A stretch of DNA of 64,000 nucleotides, taken from Tretioscincus oriximinensis. Its lineage: Eukaryota; Chordata; Lepidosauria; Squamata; Gymnophthalmidae. The position numbers and the translations under genes were made by a program. Every line of letters begins with the position of its first letter. The first letter of the stretch is position 1. Location: the NCBI GenBank assembly GCA_022410635.1, contig JAJVDF010000418.1, forward strand, positions 796,983 through 860,982, read 5' to 3'. The notes below the pieces were generated by a model. The model did not search any database, had not been told where the DNA came from, and worked only from the letters and a program-made list of their open reading frames with translations. Shown here piece after piece: positions 39,501-54,500 of this stretch.

Positions 39501-42500
39501 ATAAATCTAAGTGGCCAATAGCACACAGATATGGAAAATACCTCTGTGGAAAAGGGGATGCTAAACTACCCATTAAAATTGCACAAAAATAGTAAATGCA
39601 AGTTGCTGGTAATGGTAAGAAAATTGTACCCCCCAACTAAGAATATAATCAGCACTAGCGCCTTTTGGCGTTGGTTAAGTGAAAGTGAAAATTACACTGG
39701 GCAATTTTTTGGAAGTGTAAATGTTGCCATGTGCTTGGGTGGGGTAATTCATCGTCTGAATGGTCTCTCTGTATTCCAAATGACCACAAGGTAATTTGAA
39801 GTGCCTCTTAAGAAACAAGCTTCTTTGGAGGTGGTTCAGAATAACTTCTTTTTCTTTTTTTTTCTTCTCTTTTTCTCTTTTCCTTTTCTTCTTTTTCTTT
39901 TCTTTTTTTCTTTTTCTTCATCTTCTTCTCCCTCTCCTTCTCCTTCTTCTTCTTCTCCTTCTCTGCACATCGTTGGCTGCTCAATAACAGCCTTTCATTC
40001 CAGGTTATATTTTCATATAGGGACCTGCATTATAGTGGGGTTTTATGGCAGGCCCAGTTTGGAACATGGTCCAGTGCAGAAAGGATCTATAATTCTCACC
40101 ATCCAGATGTCACGAATTAAACATTTCTGGTGTTGGCATGGAACAATAGTTTAGAAGATGCTCTGGCTAGGAATTGGATCTACATGATTACGTCTCTCAT
40201 GATGAGGTCTGCTGGAGAGCTTATGTGGACTTGTATGAGTCCCTGAATTACTGAAACTTCTGTTACGTATAGGAATAGGTGGGAAGCACAGCAGGAATCC
40301 CAGATCCTCTTTATCATTCCTATTTTAATAAAGTTGTCTGACTGTTTAATATTCTAAATATTGTTTCAGTCCCTTACACTGTTGTGAGGTGTTACTAAAA
40401 TCTGACCATGTGCAACGTGCGAGGTTAGTTATGCTTGTCCTACTGTCCTCAATTATTTAGTAGAAAAGATCTGAAGGCATAGCAATAAGATAAATAAGAT
40501 ACCCTAAAATCTGCTCACTAGTCTCTCTCCCGCCTCATGGATTGTTCCTATATAAGAAGGTGAGACACATAGAGGTGAAACCCCATTATAAAGGACCCTA
40601 ATATAATAAAACGTTTTCTAGTATAACAAACAAATTTGAAAATCCCAGCAGAAGGCCAAAAGGGTAATGTTAATTACAATGGATTTCGTTATAATAAAAT
40701 TTTTATTATAAAAAACAAATTCACCCGACCTCTTAGCATTCGTTATTATGAGGTTTCACCTATATTCACATGTCTATCACTGTTGTAAATTAAGTGCACT
40801 TTGTGTAGTTTTAAAATGTTTTAGTCAAAGACCAAGAGTTGTANAAGTGTTTATTTTACAAATGTTTAATAGTTTATTGTTTGAATATTCACTTTCCAGT
40901 TTTATTAAAAATTCAATGAAGTAAGTTCTTTTTTTAAAAACAAAAGGATAAAATATATTTGCAACCCTTCCTGGAACAGAATTCTACTACTGGTTATTTA
41001 TTTATACTTATATACTGCTTTTTACCTGGTCTCAGGGCAGGCAACCAAAGGGCAGTGCACTTAGCTTTTGTTGCTTTCTCCACAACAAATACACCGTGAA
41101 GTAGGCAGAGCTGAGAGAGTTAAGATCTATGGTTGGTCCATGATCACCCATCTAGATTCGTGGAGCAGTGTAGAATTGAACCGGGAGACTACCAGATAAG
41201 AGTCCAACACTAACACTGTGCCAAATCTTCAGTGGTTTGGTTGATAAGTACAGGGGTATGAAGAGCTCTAGACTTCACAACAGGAAAGCTTGTAGACATG
41301 TTTAATATATTTTTAAAAATTGTTTATATGCATATTTATATTAAAGGTGCGCAAAACATCATTTTGAATTACTGGGATGCCCACTTAAATAGGATCACGT
41401 TTAGGCAGGCTAATGCATCTTTACTGGGCCTCTTAAGTTGGGTGAGGAATCCATACCTGTTTCAGTATTGTGTCTTTTGTCCTCTGAGACTTTGAGATAT
41501 GGGATGATGGATTTGTCACATTGTAAAGTCATTGAAGAAGAAGAAGAACTGGGTTCTTATACCCCGCTTTTCTCACCTTACAAAGCGACTCAAAGCGGCT
41601 TACAAGGATATTTTTGCCCGAAGGATTACATTCTATCTTCCGCACCAGGCTCTGGTGGTTCCCATGTATCTACTTGCAGTCAGTTGGAATTTCTTGCAAT
41701 TCATGCTTTCGAATAGCTGGGTTGGCTAGAGCTACAGGCTAGTGGAAGGTGCTCACCCCTCCCCACGTCCCACCCAGGGCTTCGAAACCCCATCTCCCAG
41801 GTGAGAGGCGGATTCCTTAGCGACTGAGCTATCCGTGCCTGCATCAATTGGTGAACTTCAAAGGAGTCTTTCTGTGGTCAGACGTGTTTCAACCAAAACA
41901 AGGGTAGAAGGTGTTCCTCACTACCTCTAATGCAGTAAATGTCCCACAGCGAGATGGTCATATCACATGAACACAATAGGTGGCTTCCAATCACAGTACA
42001 TACATAGATTAGGAAATGGCTGCTACATACAGAGGTGAACAAAAATACAAAACTGACATATTAAAACTATATTTGAAGGCCGGATAGAAAAATAACATTT
42101 CTAGAACCAGGGAAGCAATGCTAGGCTCCCCACCTCAAAGAAAACCACATTAGCAAATCATAACGTCATTGCACAATGCGAAGAAAGTTTACTACATTTT
42201 CCACTGAATCTATAGGTGGGTTTGCCAGATGTAAACAACAACAAACTTGCAATTTAATTGCTGACAGAATTTTTGTTTCCTGTTGTGTGGTTTCAAATTG
42301 TATTTCTGCCTCCTTTTCTGTGCTGTTTTTTTCAGGATGATAAGTGCTTATTATAAAAGCTTGGATGCCCAGCAGCTTCACGGAGCTGGCGGTAGCAGCA
42401 ATAGCGGTCCAAATGTGAAAAACGTGAAACAGAATGTTATTGCGTGGGGCTAGCTGGGAAGTGTATCCAACCTGTGTGGGGCCCTGCCCTGCAGACTAAG

Positions 42501-45500
42501 CTTCCATCCTGTACTACAGCAAGCCCTGGGAGGGAGAAAGCCTCTTTAGCCAATCTGCACCCAGTCCCACCCACAGGAAACATTCTTTCTGCTTATGGGA
42601 AGTTGGTTGGGGTACAAAAGATCCCGTATTGAATCAAGTGCAGTCCAGTTAGTTGCGCGAGTACCTTGTGCAGTCTGCAAGATCGTGTACCCTTGCACAA
42701 GATTTGAGATCTCATGCAGGGCTACACGAGAAAGCAAATGGGTCTCCCCCTTATTTGGGGGCAGTCATTGTATTGGAAGTGACATCATTTTGATGTCACT
42801 TCTGGTGTTTACTTCCGGGCAATGGCACCCAGGCTTCCAGGAGCTCCCAACATAGGTGCGGCCTTTTCCTCCTGTTTTGCACTGTGTTCACACCTATGTA
42901 TAAACTTAAGTCCATCTTAATTGGACAATTGGATTACTGAGCCTGTGCAAACAGATCACGCTAATCCAGGCCTTAATTCTGGCTTTTTTTTAATGGAATA
43001 TGGCTATTTGGAGTAATTTCAAAACAGTATTTTGCACATCTCTTTCCAGGTCTCTGCCTAGGAAAATGTTCGCTATAAATAAAGATCGTGGGGTGGTCAT
43101 AAAGGAAAGATAAGTCAAATTGTCTAGTGGTCTGTTGCTCGCTTGCTTTTAATTCATCATAAATAAAAAAATGTTCTCCATTGTTATGAAGCTTGTAGCA
43201 TATGAAAGAAGATATATCTGTAGCCCTCTGTTTCCACTGGTTCAATTTTGAAGCAACTGAAGAATATGAAATTAAGCAGAATCTTAAAGAAAGAAGGAGG
43301 ATTCAAAGATGTTTTGAGGGAAAGCTCAGAAGGGGTAGTGGCTGAGTATATAGATGGTTACATTTAAAAGAGCAGACAGTGTTCTTTGGAGCTCACAATG
43401 TATGAGTCGAAGGAGTAAAGACTGTAGACGTGGCTATAATTTTGTATGTGTTCTTATAATACACCTCTAAGGCAGCTTTAGAGGCAGTTTGCAGGTAGCA
43501 GTGGTGGACTTGGCCTAGCAATATTGTTTGCTAAGAGACAAAAGGGGGGACCACCCATTGCACGGCAGTGCAGCGGGTGGGAGTGAGCACAGTGTGCGCA
43601 TGGTAACTGCTGAACCCAAAAAACTCATACATTACCTGCCAATTCTCCACCCAGTGTATACCAGAATTCATGTATAGTTACCAACAATGCAAAGCATCAC
43701 GGAACAACTGCAGCTTTTAAAATGCAAGTAAACCCTGGGGCAGCCTCCCCTCCCACTTCATCAGGGACCCACTTGCCATTGGGCAAACTGACACCCTAGC
43801 CAGTCTGCCCCTGGCCGATGGGCTCATTCACAAGCCAATCTACATTTTTTTTTCCTCATGACTATTCTAGGTTGGAAAAGGTGGATCAGGAATGGAAAGA
43901 GAACACAAGAGATACATGCTACTCCTGCTGAGACATTTCTGCGCTGTTTTTGGATGCAGCCAGCATTATACATGGTAGAAGCTGAGCGGATGAATGTAGA
44001 ATCATAGAGTTGGAAGGGACCTCCAGGGCCATTGGGTCCATGATAAGACCAATGGGACCTAAAAGCTGGAAATGTGAAAGTATATTTGGGTCAAATTTGG
44101 ACAGTCTGCAGTAGTTGCTGTCTTGGGCTACATCCAGATGTTGCCCACTTATTCCACTACATTCGGCTATTTCAGAGTAAAGCATTCCTGGGCGTGTTTT
44201 ATTGTGGAATAGCCATGCTTTTTCTGGAATATCCAATCCAAATATAGTATAATAATAAGTGTGGATGTAGCTTTACTAGTCTCAGGGCGGGATGCATGGC
44301 ATGAAAGCAAAACAGGTTACAAACAGGATTAAAGTGATTATAATCTCACCTAAATGGCAGTTAGAAAAAAAAATAACACCTCTGGGGAGGTGGAGAACAT
44401 ACAGATCAGTCAAAGACTTAGATGAAGAATTGTATGTCTTTTCCAGCCACGTAAAGTTGTACAATAAAGGTATCTAATACAACTTAGAGGAAAGGCTGTT
44501 ATATAATCTAGCAGAGGTAAGGACAGGGATCTGGGTACGTCCCATGGAACCATTTGGTTCGGCCTTTGGCTTGCTCCCCATAGAACATTTTGGTTTGACC
44601 CATGGCCTGCTCCCCATGGAACCATTTGATTTGGCCCATGGCATGCTCCCCATGGAGCCATTTGGTTCAGCCCATGGCATGCTTCCCAGGGAACCATTTA
44701 GTTTGGCCCATAGCATGCTCCCTTTGGAAACATTTGGTTTGTCCCGTGGCATGCTTCCCATGGAACTATTAGGCTACCCTGCCTAAATAATGTTTCCTCA
44801 CCGTTAAAACGTGAAGTGAAATACAAAAAGAGAGTGGAGGGAATGGGGGGAGTGTTGAAAAGTATGCAAGTTTTGTTGTTCTGCATGAGGGAGGGGGCAT
44901 GGGTGGGGGAATGTGGCCTGGGTGGGGAAGTGGCCTGGGTACAGGAAGATGCATGGCCTGGGTGGGGTAGAGGTGTGGCCTCAGGATGGGGAAGGGATAC
45001 AGCCCTGGAGTTAATTCCAAATATCAAAATGGCCTCCGACAGAAGAAAGGTTCTCCGCTCAGCTGATCTGAAGTCTATCATAGAGAAGATCCCTTAGTAG
45101 TAATCTATGAATGTACATCCTTAAGATGGAGGTTTCTGTGCCCTGTCTGTATTGCCTTGGTCTGGGGTAGATAAGAACGTAGTTGTGAATCTCTGACCAT
45201 CATGGATTATCTCTCTTTTGGAGGACAATCCTTGCCATGTTTTATTGTCAGGGCTTGGCACATAATTGCTACTGGGTGTAAGTAAGGTGCAGCCCTCTAC
45301 AGCTATGTGCAATTTATTTAGTATCATTATCCATCTCTGTCTTCTTTGTTCCGTTTTCCTTTTTTCCCCTGCAAAAGATGTGTGGATTTTTACTGATTTA
45401 TTATTTTCTTATCATTTATTTATTATAAACCGCTTCCCCGACAGAAGGTCTTGAAGCAATATACAAAAATAAATAGCTCCATATATTCTTGACTTTTGTA

Positions 45501-48500
45501 TCTTGTGCAGCTAAACTGGCTTTGAAATGACTGATAGTTTTGAAAAAGGTTTTTGACACGCTATGAACATTTTTTACTTCAGGAGGGGAAGAAATAAAAT
45601 TTCGCAAAGCATGCCTAAGCTCAAGCTCATAATATTAAAGATATATTAACCTTGATCTCATCTTTACATCCATGGCATAAAATTAGTTATTATATTTTTT
45701 TGAATGAAATCTTGACCTTAACTAAACCCGAAGCTTAAAAGTTAGATTTAAGAGTGTGAATAGGTAAGGGGCTAGACTGGGTTCGGCAGAATTCTGGGCT
45801 GCCTATGATTTCTGGTTCATTGAACTTCTTCAGATACTCAATCTCTTCATATACTCCGTCCTGCAGTAACAGAGCAGCAACTGTATTTTCCTTTTAGTTA
45901 ACATAAGGATAAGGATTATTGAAGGCATTTCTGGGTCATGCTGAGCTAAGGGGGCAGAGGAATTGGAGTAAAAAAAACCCTCTTGAATGAGGAGGTTATA
46001 TGTGGAAGAAAGAGAAGGGGTCGCATATGGTAGATTCCAAATCTGGGATTTCAGAATAGGGGGAGTGATTGCTTATTACGTCAGCCCTGGCGGATTTGCT
46101 TTCTTAAAGCTTCATCTGATGAAATGGATCCCCCAAACCCCGACCCAAAATCCTTTCTAAGCCGTAAGCTGGTGCGTAGGTTTGTGACCTAGCTGTGTAG
46201 CAGATGCATGGAGAAAAGAGTATTTTCACTTGGGGAAATTGTGCACTTTCCTTAGCACTGTGTAATATGTTTCAGATTCAGTTTTGCCTTTTCCAGCTGA
46301 TGTATCTTCTGCAAGATGTGATTGCTGGCAATTATTTCCTTTGCCCAGACGATGATATAATGTTTTTAGATACGTTGAAAACAAGATGCTGCCTTTCTAC
46401 TCTTTAAAATAGGGTTGCCACATAAAAAATAGGACAATGGCTTGGCCACGGCTAGCTGAATGAGCAACTCCTTCCATATAGACCTGCCTGTAAGATCTCA
46501 AGGAGAAGGCCTTCTAGTAGTTCCTCCCCTTTCAGGGATACAAGTGGGTGTAGGAGGCCTTTTATGCGGTGCCCCCCACACTCTGGGACAGCCTCCCTCT
46601 AAAGCAGTGGCTGTCAAACATTTTTTGGCTATATCCCATCTAAGCATCTCTAAAATCCAAAAAAACCTTCCCCAAAATATAATTCCTATTATTAAAAAAG
46701 TGAACTCCTATTCACTTGGAGGAAGCCTATAAGGCCATTAACTTAAATCACTTTTAATAACTCATTCTCAAATTGCCCCCCTTAAAAATCAAATTGTTCC
46801 CCTGTGGTGTGTGTGCCCCATGAGGGGAACCACACCTTTAGAGGCTTGCTAGGGTAAAAACGTACTTTTTCAGCCAGGATTTTTGACTCTTAACAAGTTT
46901 ATGCTTCTAGAAAGGTGTCCGGGTTGGAGGGACGGAGGGAGAGAGGATAGCGTACTTTTAAAATGTTTCACAAATGTACATTTTGTGTGTGTGTTTTAAA
47001 TCTTCTGTTACCTGCCCTGGGACTATACGGTGAAGGGCAGGCTATAAATTCCCAAATAAGTAAAACTTTGGCCCTTTATTGGTTGTGTAAAAAATGATGT
47101 CTAACACACACACCCCAGATGCTGCAGGCATTATAAGCTGAACCTGGTGAAAAGTTAATTTCATTTACTTTAAAGATGTGAAGTTTTATCCCAATTTTAC
47201 GTGGTAGCCCTGCCTAATTTAAAATATAAAAAAAACTAATAGCAGCTATTTGAAGTGTTTGTGAAGAAGGTTTTTTTTCATTGTCTTGGTTTCTTTATTT
47301 TGGCTTCTCTTTTCGGCTTTGGCCTTCGCTTTCGTTACCCGTTTCCAAGCACAGGAATGGCTCATGGTGCCTTTTCCACACACCTTTCCAGTGTGTCACA
47401 CTTCCTCCCTCCTTAGTCATTTATTGGCAACTTACGAAGCACACAAAGAAGAGAAAATGGATGAATGTCAGCAGAAGGAATTGGGCAAGCTTCTGTTCCT
47501 AGGCGATATCACCACGAGGAAGGCATTTTGGTATTTCCTCTCCCTGCAGTTTGCACTTTTGCTGCCCACTTTTCCCGGTACCTGTGGTGGCAGGTAGCCA
47601 ACATCTGGGCGTGCTTCATGCTTTACTGAACAGAGTTAAGGCAGGCCCAGGCCTGTGAGCGGCTTCCAGCATCAAAATGAAGTTGTGTTTTCTCTCCCAC
47701 AATTCCCTGCTGGTCGCAGAAGAATGAAGTCCATTTCTTTACTATGCCTTCTTTAGATCGGGGTGAAAGTAGGCTTTCTTCAACCCACTTTGGGAGGACA
47801 GCGACACTGATTTGGGTCTCAGAAAGGTCCATGTGACCAAGTCCACACAAGCACACAAAGAAAACCTGTTCTGTTCTGCACTCTTATGACAGCGGTTATA
47901 AAAATGTATCCCAGCTTGAGAGAGCCCTGCCTTAGTTATGTGGAACTCACTTAAAACGTTTCATATTTAGTCATAACAAATCCTGGATGCGTAGATTCAG
48001 ATGTCAGATGGTGTCAGATGGATATTTGGAGATGTCTTTGTGAGCGGAGGCTAGATAGGATTCTTGGACAGTGTAAGTGTATGAGGCCACTGGCAAATCC
48101 ATGTTCACTGTCAGTGATAGTGGCTGTAGACAGGGTTCCAGATATAAACAACAACAAGCTGTCNGCTTCTTATTCCTCTATTTCCTGGCAGAATTCCTAT
48201 TTCCTGTTTGATGGTTTTATGTTGCCGTCTATTTTTTATACGCTGTCCTTTTCCTGATGCCCAACAGCTTCGCAAAGCTGGTAGTAGCAGTAGCAGCAGC
48301 AGCCCAAATGTGAAAAAAGTGAAACAGATGTTGCTATGTTGGTGGTGGGGCAGGCACGGATAGCTCAGTCGCTTAGGGATTCGTCTCTCGCCTGGGAGAT
48401 GGGGTTTCGAAGCCCTGTGTGGGACGTGGGGAGGGGTGAGCACCTTCCACTAGCCTGTAGCTCCACCCAACCCACTATTGAAAGCATGAATTGCAAGAAA

Positions 48501-51500
48501 TTGCAACTGACTGCAAGTAGATACATGGGAACCACCATAGCCTGGTGGGGAAGATAGAATGTCAGCCTTCGGGCAAAATATATCCTTGTAAGCCGCTTTG
48601 AGTCCCTTTGAAAAGGCGAGAAAAGCGGGGTATAAGAACCAAGTTCTTCTTCTTCTGGGAAGTGTATTCTGAGCAGTGAACAGCGTCTTCTGCCAAGCCT
48701 GCACCGCAATCTGTGCCCAGTCCCGCCCAAAGGAAACGTTTTTGCTGCTACAGGAAGTTGTCTGGGGGACCTGTCTATATGTTGTTGATAACTAGTTTGC
48801 AACAGGCTTTTACCAATGTGTGTGTCCAGGCAAGCTTGGTAATATTGGCTCTTGAATAGATCATGTTTTCATTGAGGAGTGAGTATTGGCTTTGTGCTGC
48901 AGGATAGAGGTATATTTTATCTATTAACTTTTATACTTTGTCATACCAATTAATAGCTCTTATAGTGGCTGAGAGAGTATACCAACATGACTGAAATACT
49001 GACAGGACTAAGTTTCAACCTGCAATACTGCGAGCTTCCCAAACCCAGATATCGGGCAGGAAGCCCGAAACCTGGTGCAGTTCCGGGTTATCTCTCGCGT
49101 GCAGAGCGTGCAATATTTTTTATGACAGAACTTCCTGTGTGCGACAGAAAGTGATGTCAATTTGGCCACCATTGCACGAGATCTACCCCTGCACGAGATC
49201 TCAGAGCTTGTACACAGTACAAGGGTACACTATCTCACAGATTGCATGAGATATTCGTGCTGCTCCCAACTCTGGGCTTTATACTGTTCCAGAAAAGGTC
49301 CAAAGGGCCTGCAATCCATATGCCTGCCGCTCTGGATTAGCACAGGCCCTGCTATGGTCTGTAATAACATGGATTAGCATGTGTAGAATAGTCCTATTGG
49401 TCCTTTTCTGAAACAGAATAAATTTTAGTGCAATTTGAGGCTAAAAGTATGACTTTAAGGCAGTTTCCAAACCGGCCAGTAAACTCAGAACTGGTCTGCG
49501 GACTTTACAAGGAAAAACCCCATATTAATACTCTTTGTTCAGANAGATTGGCCCAGGATGCCTCAAATGACATCTTTGTCCAGTCTACTAGTAGATCTCT
49601 TTTTCACCGTCTACCAACATTCTAGAAATATTATACTGGGACTGAAGGTAGCCTACCATAGTAGTCTAATAAATTCACAAAGAACCCATTTTGGTGACAA
49701 AACAAGGCAAGCTGGCAATTCATTTCTGACTTTCAGAGTTTTCCTAATACCCCCACCCATACTGACTCTGAGACTGGCATAAATTTCACAGCATGTGGAA
49801 TCTCTCCCAATCCAGGCACCGTTATTCTGGGCTAGGAACAATCTACCATAGGTTGAGTCGGTTTGCCTCTGTCAGTGTAAAACCCACTTAGAATTCTTAA
49901 GTGTAAAAATTAAAGCAGCAGATGATGTTTGTTTTGAATTATGACATTTTTGATTTCTTGGTGGCTGATCTGTTCCTTCTCTGTTCCCCACTAGCTACCT
50001 GAAGTGGAGGATCCTGACCGAGGACAACCGTGTCAGGTGTGTGGAGAGCAGTGCCCAGGTTTTCTCGTGCATGGATGGAGGTAAGAGGATAAAGTGCCTT
50101 TCCTTTATCCCACTCAAGAATCCCTTCCATACTGTGTAAGATTTTTTTTTCTGGTTATCTCTAAATTTATTGGGCTTAAAACTAATGTGCACTACGGCAC
50201 TTTGGGGCTGTAAATCGAAGCCCCTCTCGGTTGGGAGAGAGATGGTTCACATAACAGTCCATCCTTTTCCCACTGTAGTTAGAAAAAAGCGGATTAGAAG
50301 TTGAACGAGAACTCAAGGGTCACATGCTACTGTCTGTGAGGTCCTTTTGCTACATGAGAATGCAGCCACAGTGTGAATTTTCACTTTTATGTGAGGCTGC
50401 TTGAAGCAAGCAATCTAACCAGAATAGTCACACTGCAGATGGCTTGCAGCATGCACCGCTCTTAAGTCACTCTGATATTTTATTCGTAGCAGAACAGTAA
50501 AAAGCTCTTTGCATCTGTTCCAGTGTAACTGTGTACCAGTCTTCACATGCGTGATCCAAATAGATCTGAATCATTCTCCCTTCAGCATGATCAGTCTTGA
50601 GAACTACGGTATATGAGAATCTCGTATAGTCTCCGATAAAACACTCCCTTGCAGGTGATCTGAGATCACGTGGTGGGAATATCTGAAAAAAGTTCCCTCA
50701 CCCCTGGCACAGTGTTGGCTTCTGGTAAATGATACCCGGAGTGACGTCACTTCCTGTCCTGCCTAGGAAGTGGCATCACAAAATCCCCGCATGTGCTTCA
50801 TGCACAAGGTAAACCCGGGCTGCTTGAGATTTCGGGCTCCCTGCCAGATATTTTGGTCCTGGAAGTTCCCATCTTTGAGTGTGATTGGCCAATCCTTATC
50901 TGGTCACAATGGCAAGAGGCAGTCTGGGCTATCTGTTGCAGACAACTGAAAACCGATGCTTGGACAGGGTTTGTAATCAAGGATAAAACAAAGTGACTTA
51001 TTATTACAAACCTCTGTTGTATTTATGAATCTTCTGTGAGCAAAGGGATCAGTTGAATGCAGACTTTCTATTTGCTTTTTCATTCTTAAGTGGGTCAGAT
51101 GTAGGCAGCAATCCCCCCACACAAAACACACATACACACTTTAATTGTTTTATTCCTAGTCTCTTTGGCAGCATCTCTCTTGGGCCTCAGTATTTGACAG
51201 AATGTGAATCACACATCAAGTTTTGGCCATACTTTTACCAAAGACCTTCTCAGTGGTTGCCCCCAGTCAATGGAATAATCTCCCCCTCGAGGTGTGCTTG
51301 TCACCATCATTGTATTCTTTTAGAAGATCCTTGAAGATACGCCTCTTTAAGCTGACCTTTGGTTGAAGAAATGTCGTTTTCCTTCCCACCCTTTGATACT
51401 GTTTTAATATGATAATTTTGTTGTGTTTATTGTTGGCTGGCCTGAGACCTTATACTGGGGTATAAACAAACAAACAAATAAATAGTGCTCATCAGCAGAT

Positions 51501-54500
51501 GCACTGAAAATAAACTTATAAAAATAAGCCATCTACCTTCACTTGCTGTTGTTCTTGCCTCACGTAGCCACATAGTATATCCCCATCGGCTGCCACCAGT
51601 CTCATTTTCCATATACCTGATTGGTCAGTAGCCTTAACAAGCTGGGATTGGCTCAAAAGCCTAGTGACCTCCCACCGCATCTGACCAAACTCTCTGATTA
51701 CCCCCAAGAGTTATTTTGCAGTTGTAAGTGGCTGCACAAAGTCCTTAGGTTGCAGTAAAGCTTTAAAAACAGCCAAAAACACGTGCCATACATTATTTCT
51801 GTTTTTCATTTCCCTTGCATCATCGTCTCCTGGTGATGTGATTTTATCTGCATTTCACTCCTTTCACTGTGCTAATTGTTTTTGTTGGCCCCAATATTTT
51901 GTTCTGCACAGGCGACCCATTGTTCCCAGAGTAGTTCTAATCAGAAATCTAGCTAAGATAAAATGTTACAGTCAGTTCTTGTTGCCTTTCTTTTCTGTGC
52001 TCCATCACTCTCCCCCGCCACTTAATTTTTCTTTTTTCATATAGCTCTTATTTAGCTCTCCCTGCCTTCTTTCTTCCTTTTACAGGCTTGTCGCTCCCAG
52101 GCTGGATCGTTTTTTTCTCTGGCATTCAGATCTTTTCCCCTTCCTTTTAAATTGCTTTGCAGGAGGAGAGCAGTGGACTGGAAGGAAAGGCGCTTCCTTT
52201 TCTGTCCCTTTAAATTGCTCAGTCCATTTCACCCTGAACTAGATTCTGTCCCACGTGTTTAATGTTATCCCTGCTCTCCACTCACTCAGTACTGCTGCTT
52301 TTATCAGCACTGTCTAGGACCAGAGGGCCCTCCTTGAAACTGATGGGCAGAAAAGTGAGAACAGACAAAGGAAAGTATTTTTTCACCCAGAGGGTCATCG
52401 GCCTGAGGAATTTGCTTCCTGAAGAGGTAGTGGTAGCCAGCAGTTTGGATAACTTCAAGACAGGACTAGACAGGTTTATGGACACCAAGGGTATAAATGG
52501 GTACTAGGATGGATGTTTGAATGTTGCCTCCGGGTTGGAGCAACAGGCAGGACTCCTGAGATACCATTTGCGGGGAGTCATGAACAGGAGCATATTTTGC
52601 TCTCTGTTCAGACTGCCCAGGTGCATCTGGTGGGCCTCGTGTGTGAGACAGAATGCTGGACTAGATGGGCTGTGGCCTGATCCAGTATGGCTCTTCTTAT
52701 GTGTGTTAGTCTGTGTGTTATTCTAAAGAGATGGCAACAAACCATAGTAGAAGAAAAAGAAGAGGAAGGGGTTTTTTAAAATCCTTCTTTTCTCACCCAA
52801 AGGGACTCAAAGTGGCTTGCAAGCTACTTTTTGATCAAAGACTTACATTCTATCTTCCTCATCACATTGGGATGGTCCCTATTAATCTACTTGCAAATGT
52901 TTGCTTTCGAACAGCTACGTTGGCAGAAGTTAAAGCCAGTAGAAGGCGCTCAGTAGACACATGAGCCTCGAATAGCCAACTTCTCTGTTGAGAGGCCTGT
53001 TCTTAACTAGGCTGACCAGATGACCCTTTTTTTGGGGGGAACCCAGTTTTGGGGTGTCTACCCTGCTGTCTTGGGGGGAGGGGATTTCACTGTTTTTTGC
53101 TGAGAATTTTTTTTTTTAAGTGATTTTTTTTTAAAAAAAATTGCTGCACCACCATTAAAGGGTTCTGACAACCAGACCAGCTTTTGAAGGCACCTTCCCC
53201 TCAGTAAAAAAATTAAAAAATTCAAATTTCTCAGGCACTTTAAAAAATCATCACACACGTCAAAAAATTCTCACACATTTCAAAAAATTCTCATAAGCTT
53301 AGCAGATTTCTCAGAAGGGGATTTGGGAGGGATATGAATGATGGTGGGTGATTTGCATATTCATGAATATGCAAATTAGCATGAATATTAATTTTGGGCC
53401 TCAGAAAATCTGGTCAGTCTACCTTAACCTTTGTACAACCATAGACAAGGAGATGTTGTGTTTCCTTCCTTCCTCACTTGAATATTATGGGTTATTGACG
53501 CTTTGCATAGTAGCATACAGACTGTAGTCCTAAGGATGACTTTGCAGGATTGAAGTTATCTTCACAATGGATTCCAGCTTAGTTCCATTTTTGGGAAGTA
53601 TAAACAGTTTGAACACACATATTAAGTTCAGAGTTGAATGCAGGTCTCTGTTGTAAGGCAGTAGATTTTAAAAATTACTGGAACGATGAGTTAGACACAT
53701 CCAATGAAAGTATATGACAAGGGCATTACTATCTAAGATCTAATTCTGCTTCGGTCCTTCTTCAGAGTTAAAGGAAATTATTAGGAAATTGCAGAAACAC
53801 TCTCTGCAATTCTAGCACAAAGGTGGATTTTCTGAATCAGACCCTGTCTCATTCTGAACGTGGATTGGAGGTGAATTAAAACTATAGGATAACTGGCCTC
53901 AAGATGAGCACTGATTTGGTTAAAAACTAATTGATTGGTTGTTTCCTCTGCTGTGTCCATATTGCTGCATTTGATTCCACTATGGTTGCAACATGCTATA
54001 TTATATTTTCCCTTTATAATAAGCCCTTAAGTGATTCCTTGGGCATCCAGAAATTACACAATTTAGAAACTTAATTACCCAAGAAATTAAGCTAATGCTG
54101 GATGTAGATATTCCGAACAACAGTGAATTTTGGATAACGACCATATTAGGTCATTTCAATCCGTCACCCGAAGCGAAATATGTTATATGAAGGGCAATAT
54201 GGGCCGCTCATATGGTGATCCCCACGGGTGGAAGAAAAAGAATTAATGTACCATAGAACTTTGGATCAATTATGTTTTGGAGATTACTCTGATTAGGGAG
54301 AAGAGAATGTTTCTCCAGGGTATCCCAATAAGAAACAAGTGGATTAAAAAAATAGAGAAAACTGAAATAATTTGGTCTTTCAGGCAACAGCAATGCCATT
54401 ATAATTTACATAATTTCATACATCTTCCAATTAAGGTTATGTATATAATTGCAATTATATTTCATTTTGTTACCTGATCTTGTGAGGGTGGTGGGTGAGC

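Noticed and set aside
48350..48425. A possible tRNA gene (A and B box-like sequence)
   Set aside because: The cloverleaf is not complete and the sequence continues into a SINE body with a TTC tail, so it is a SINE head.
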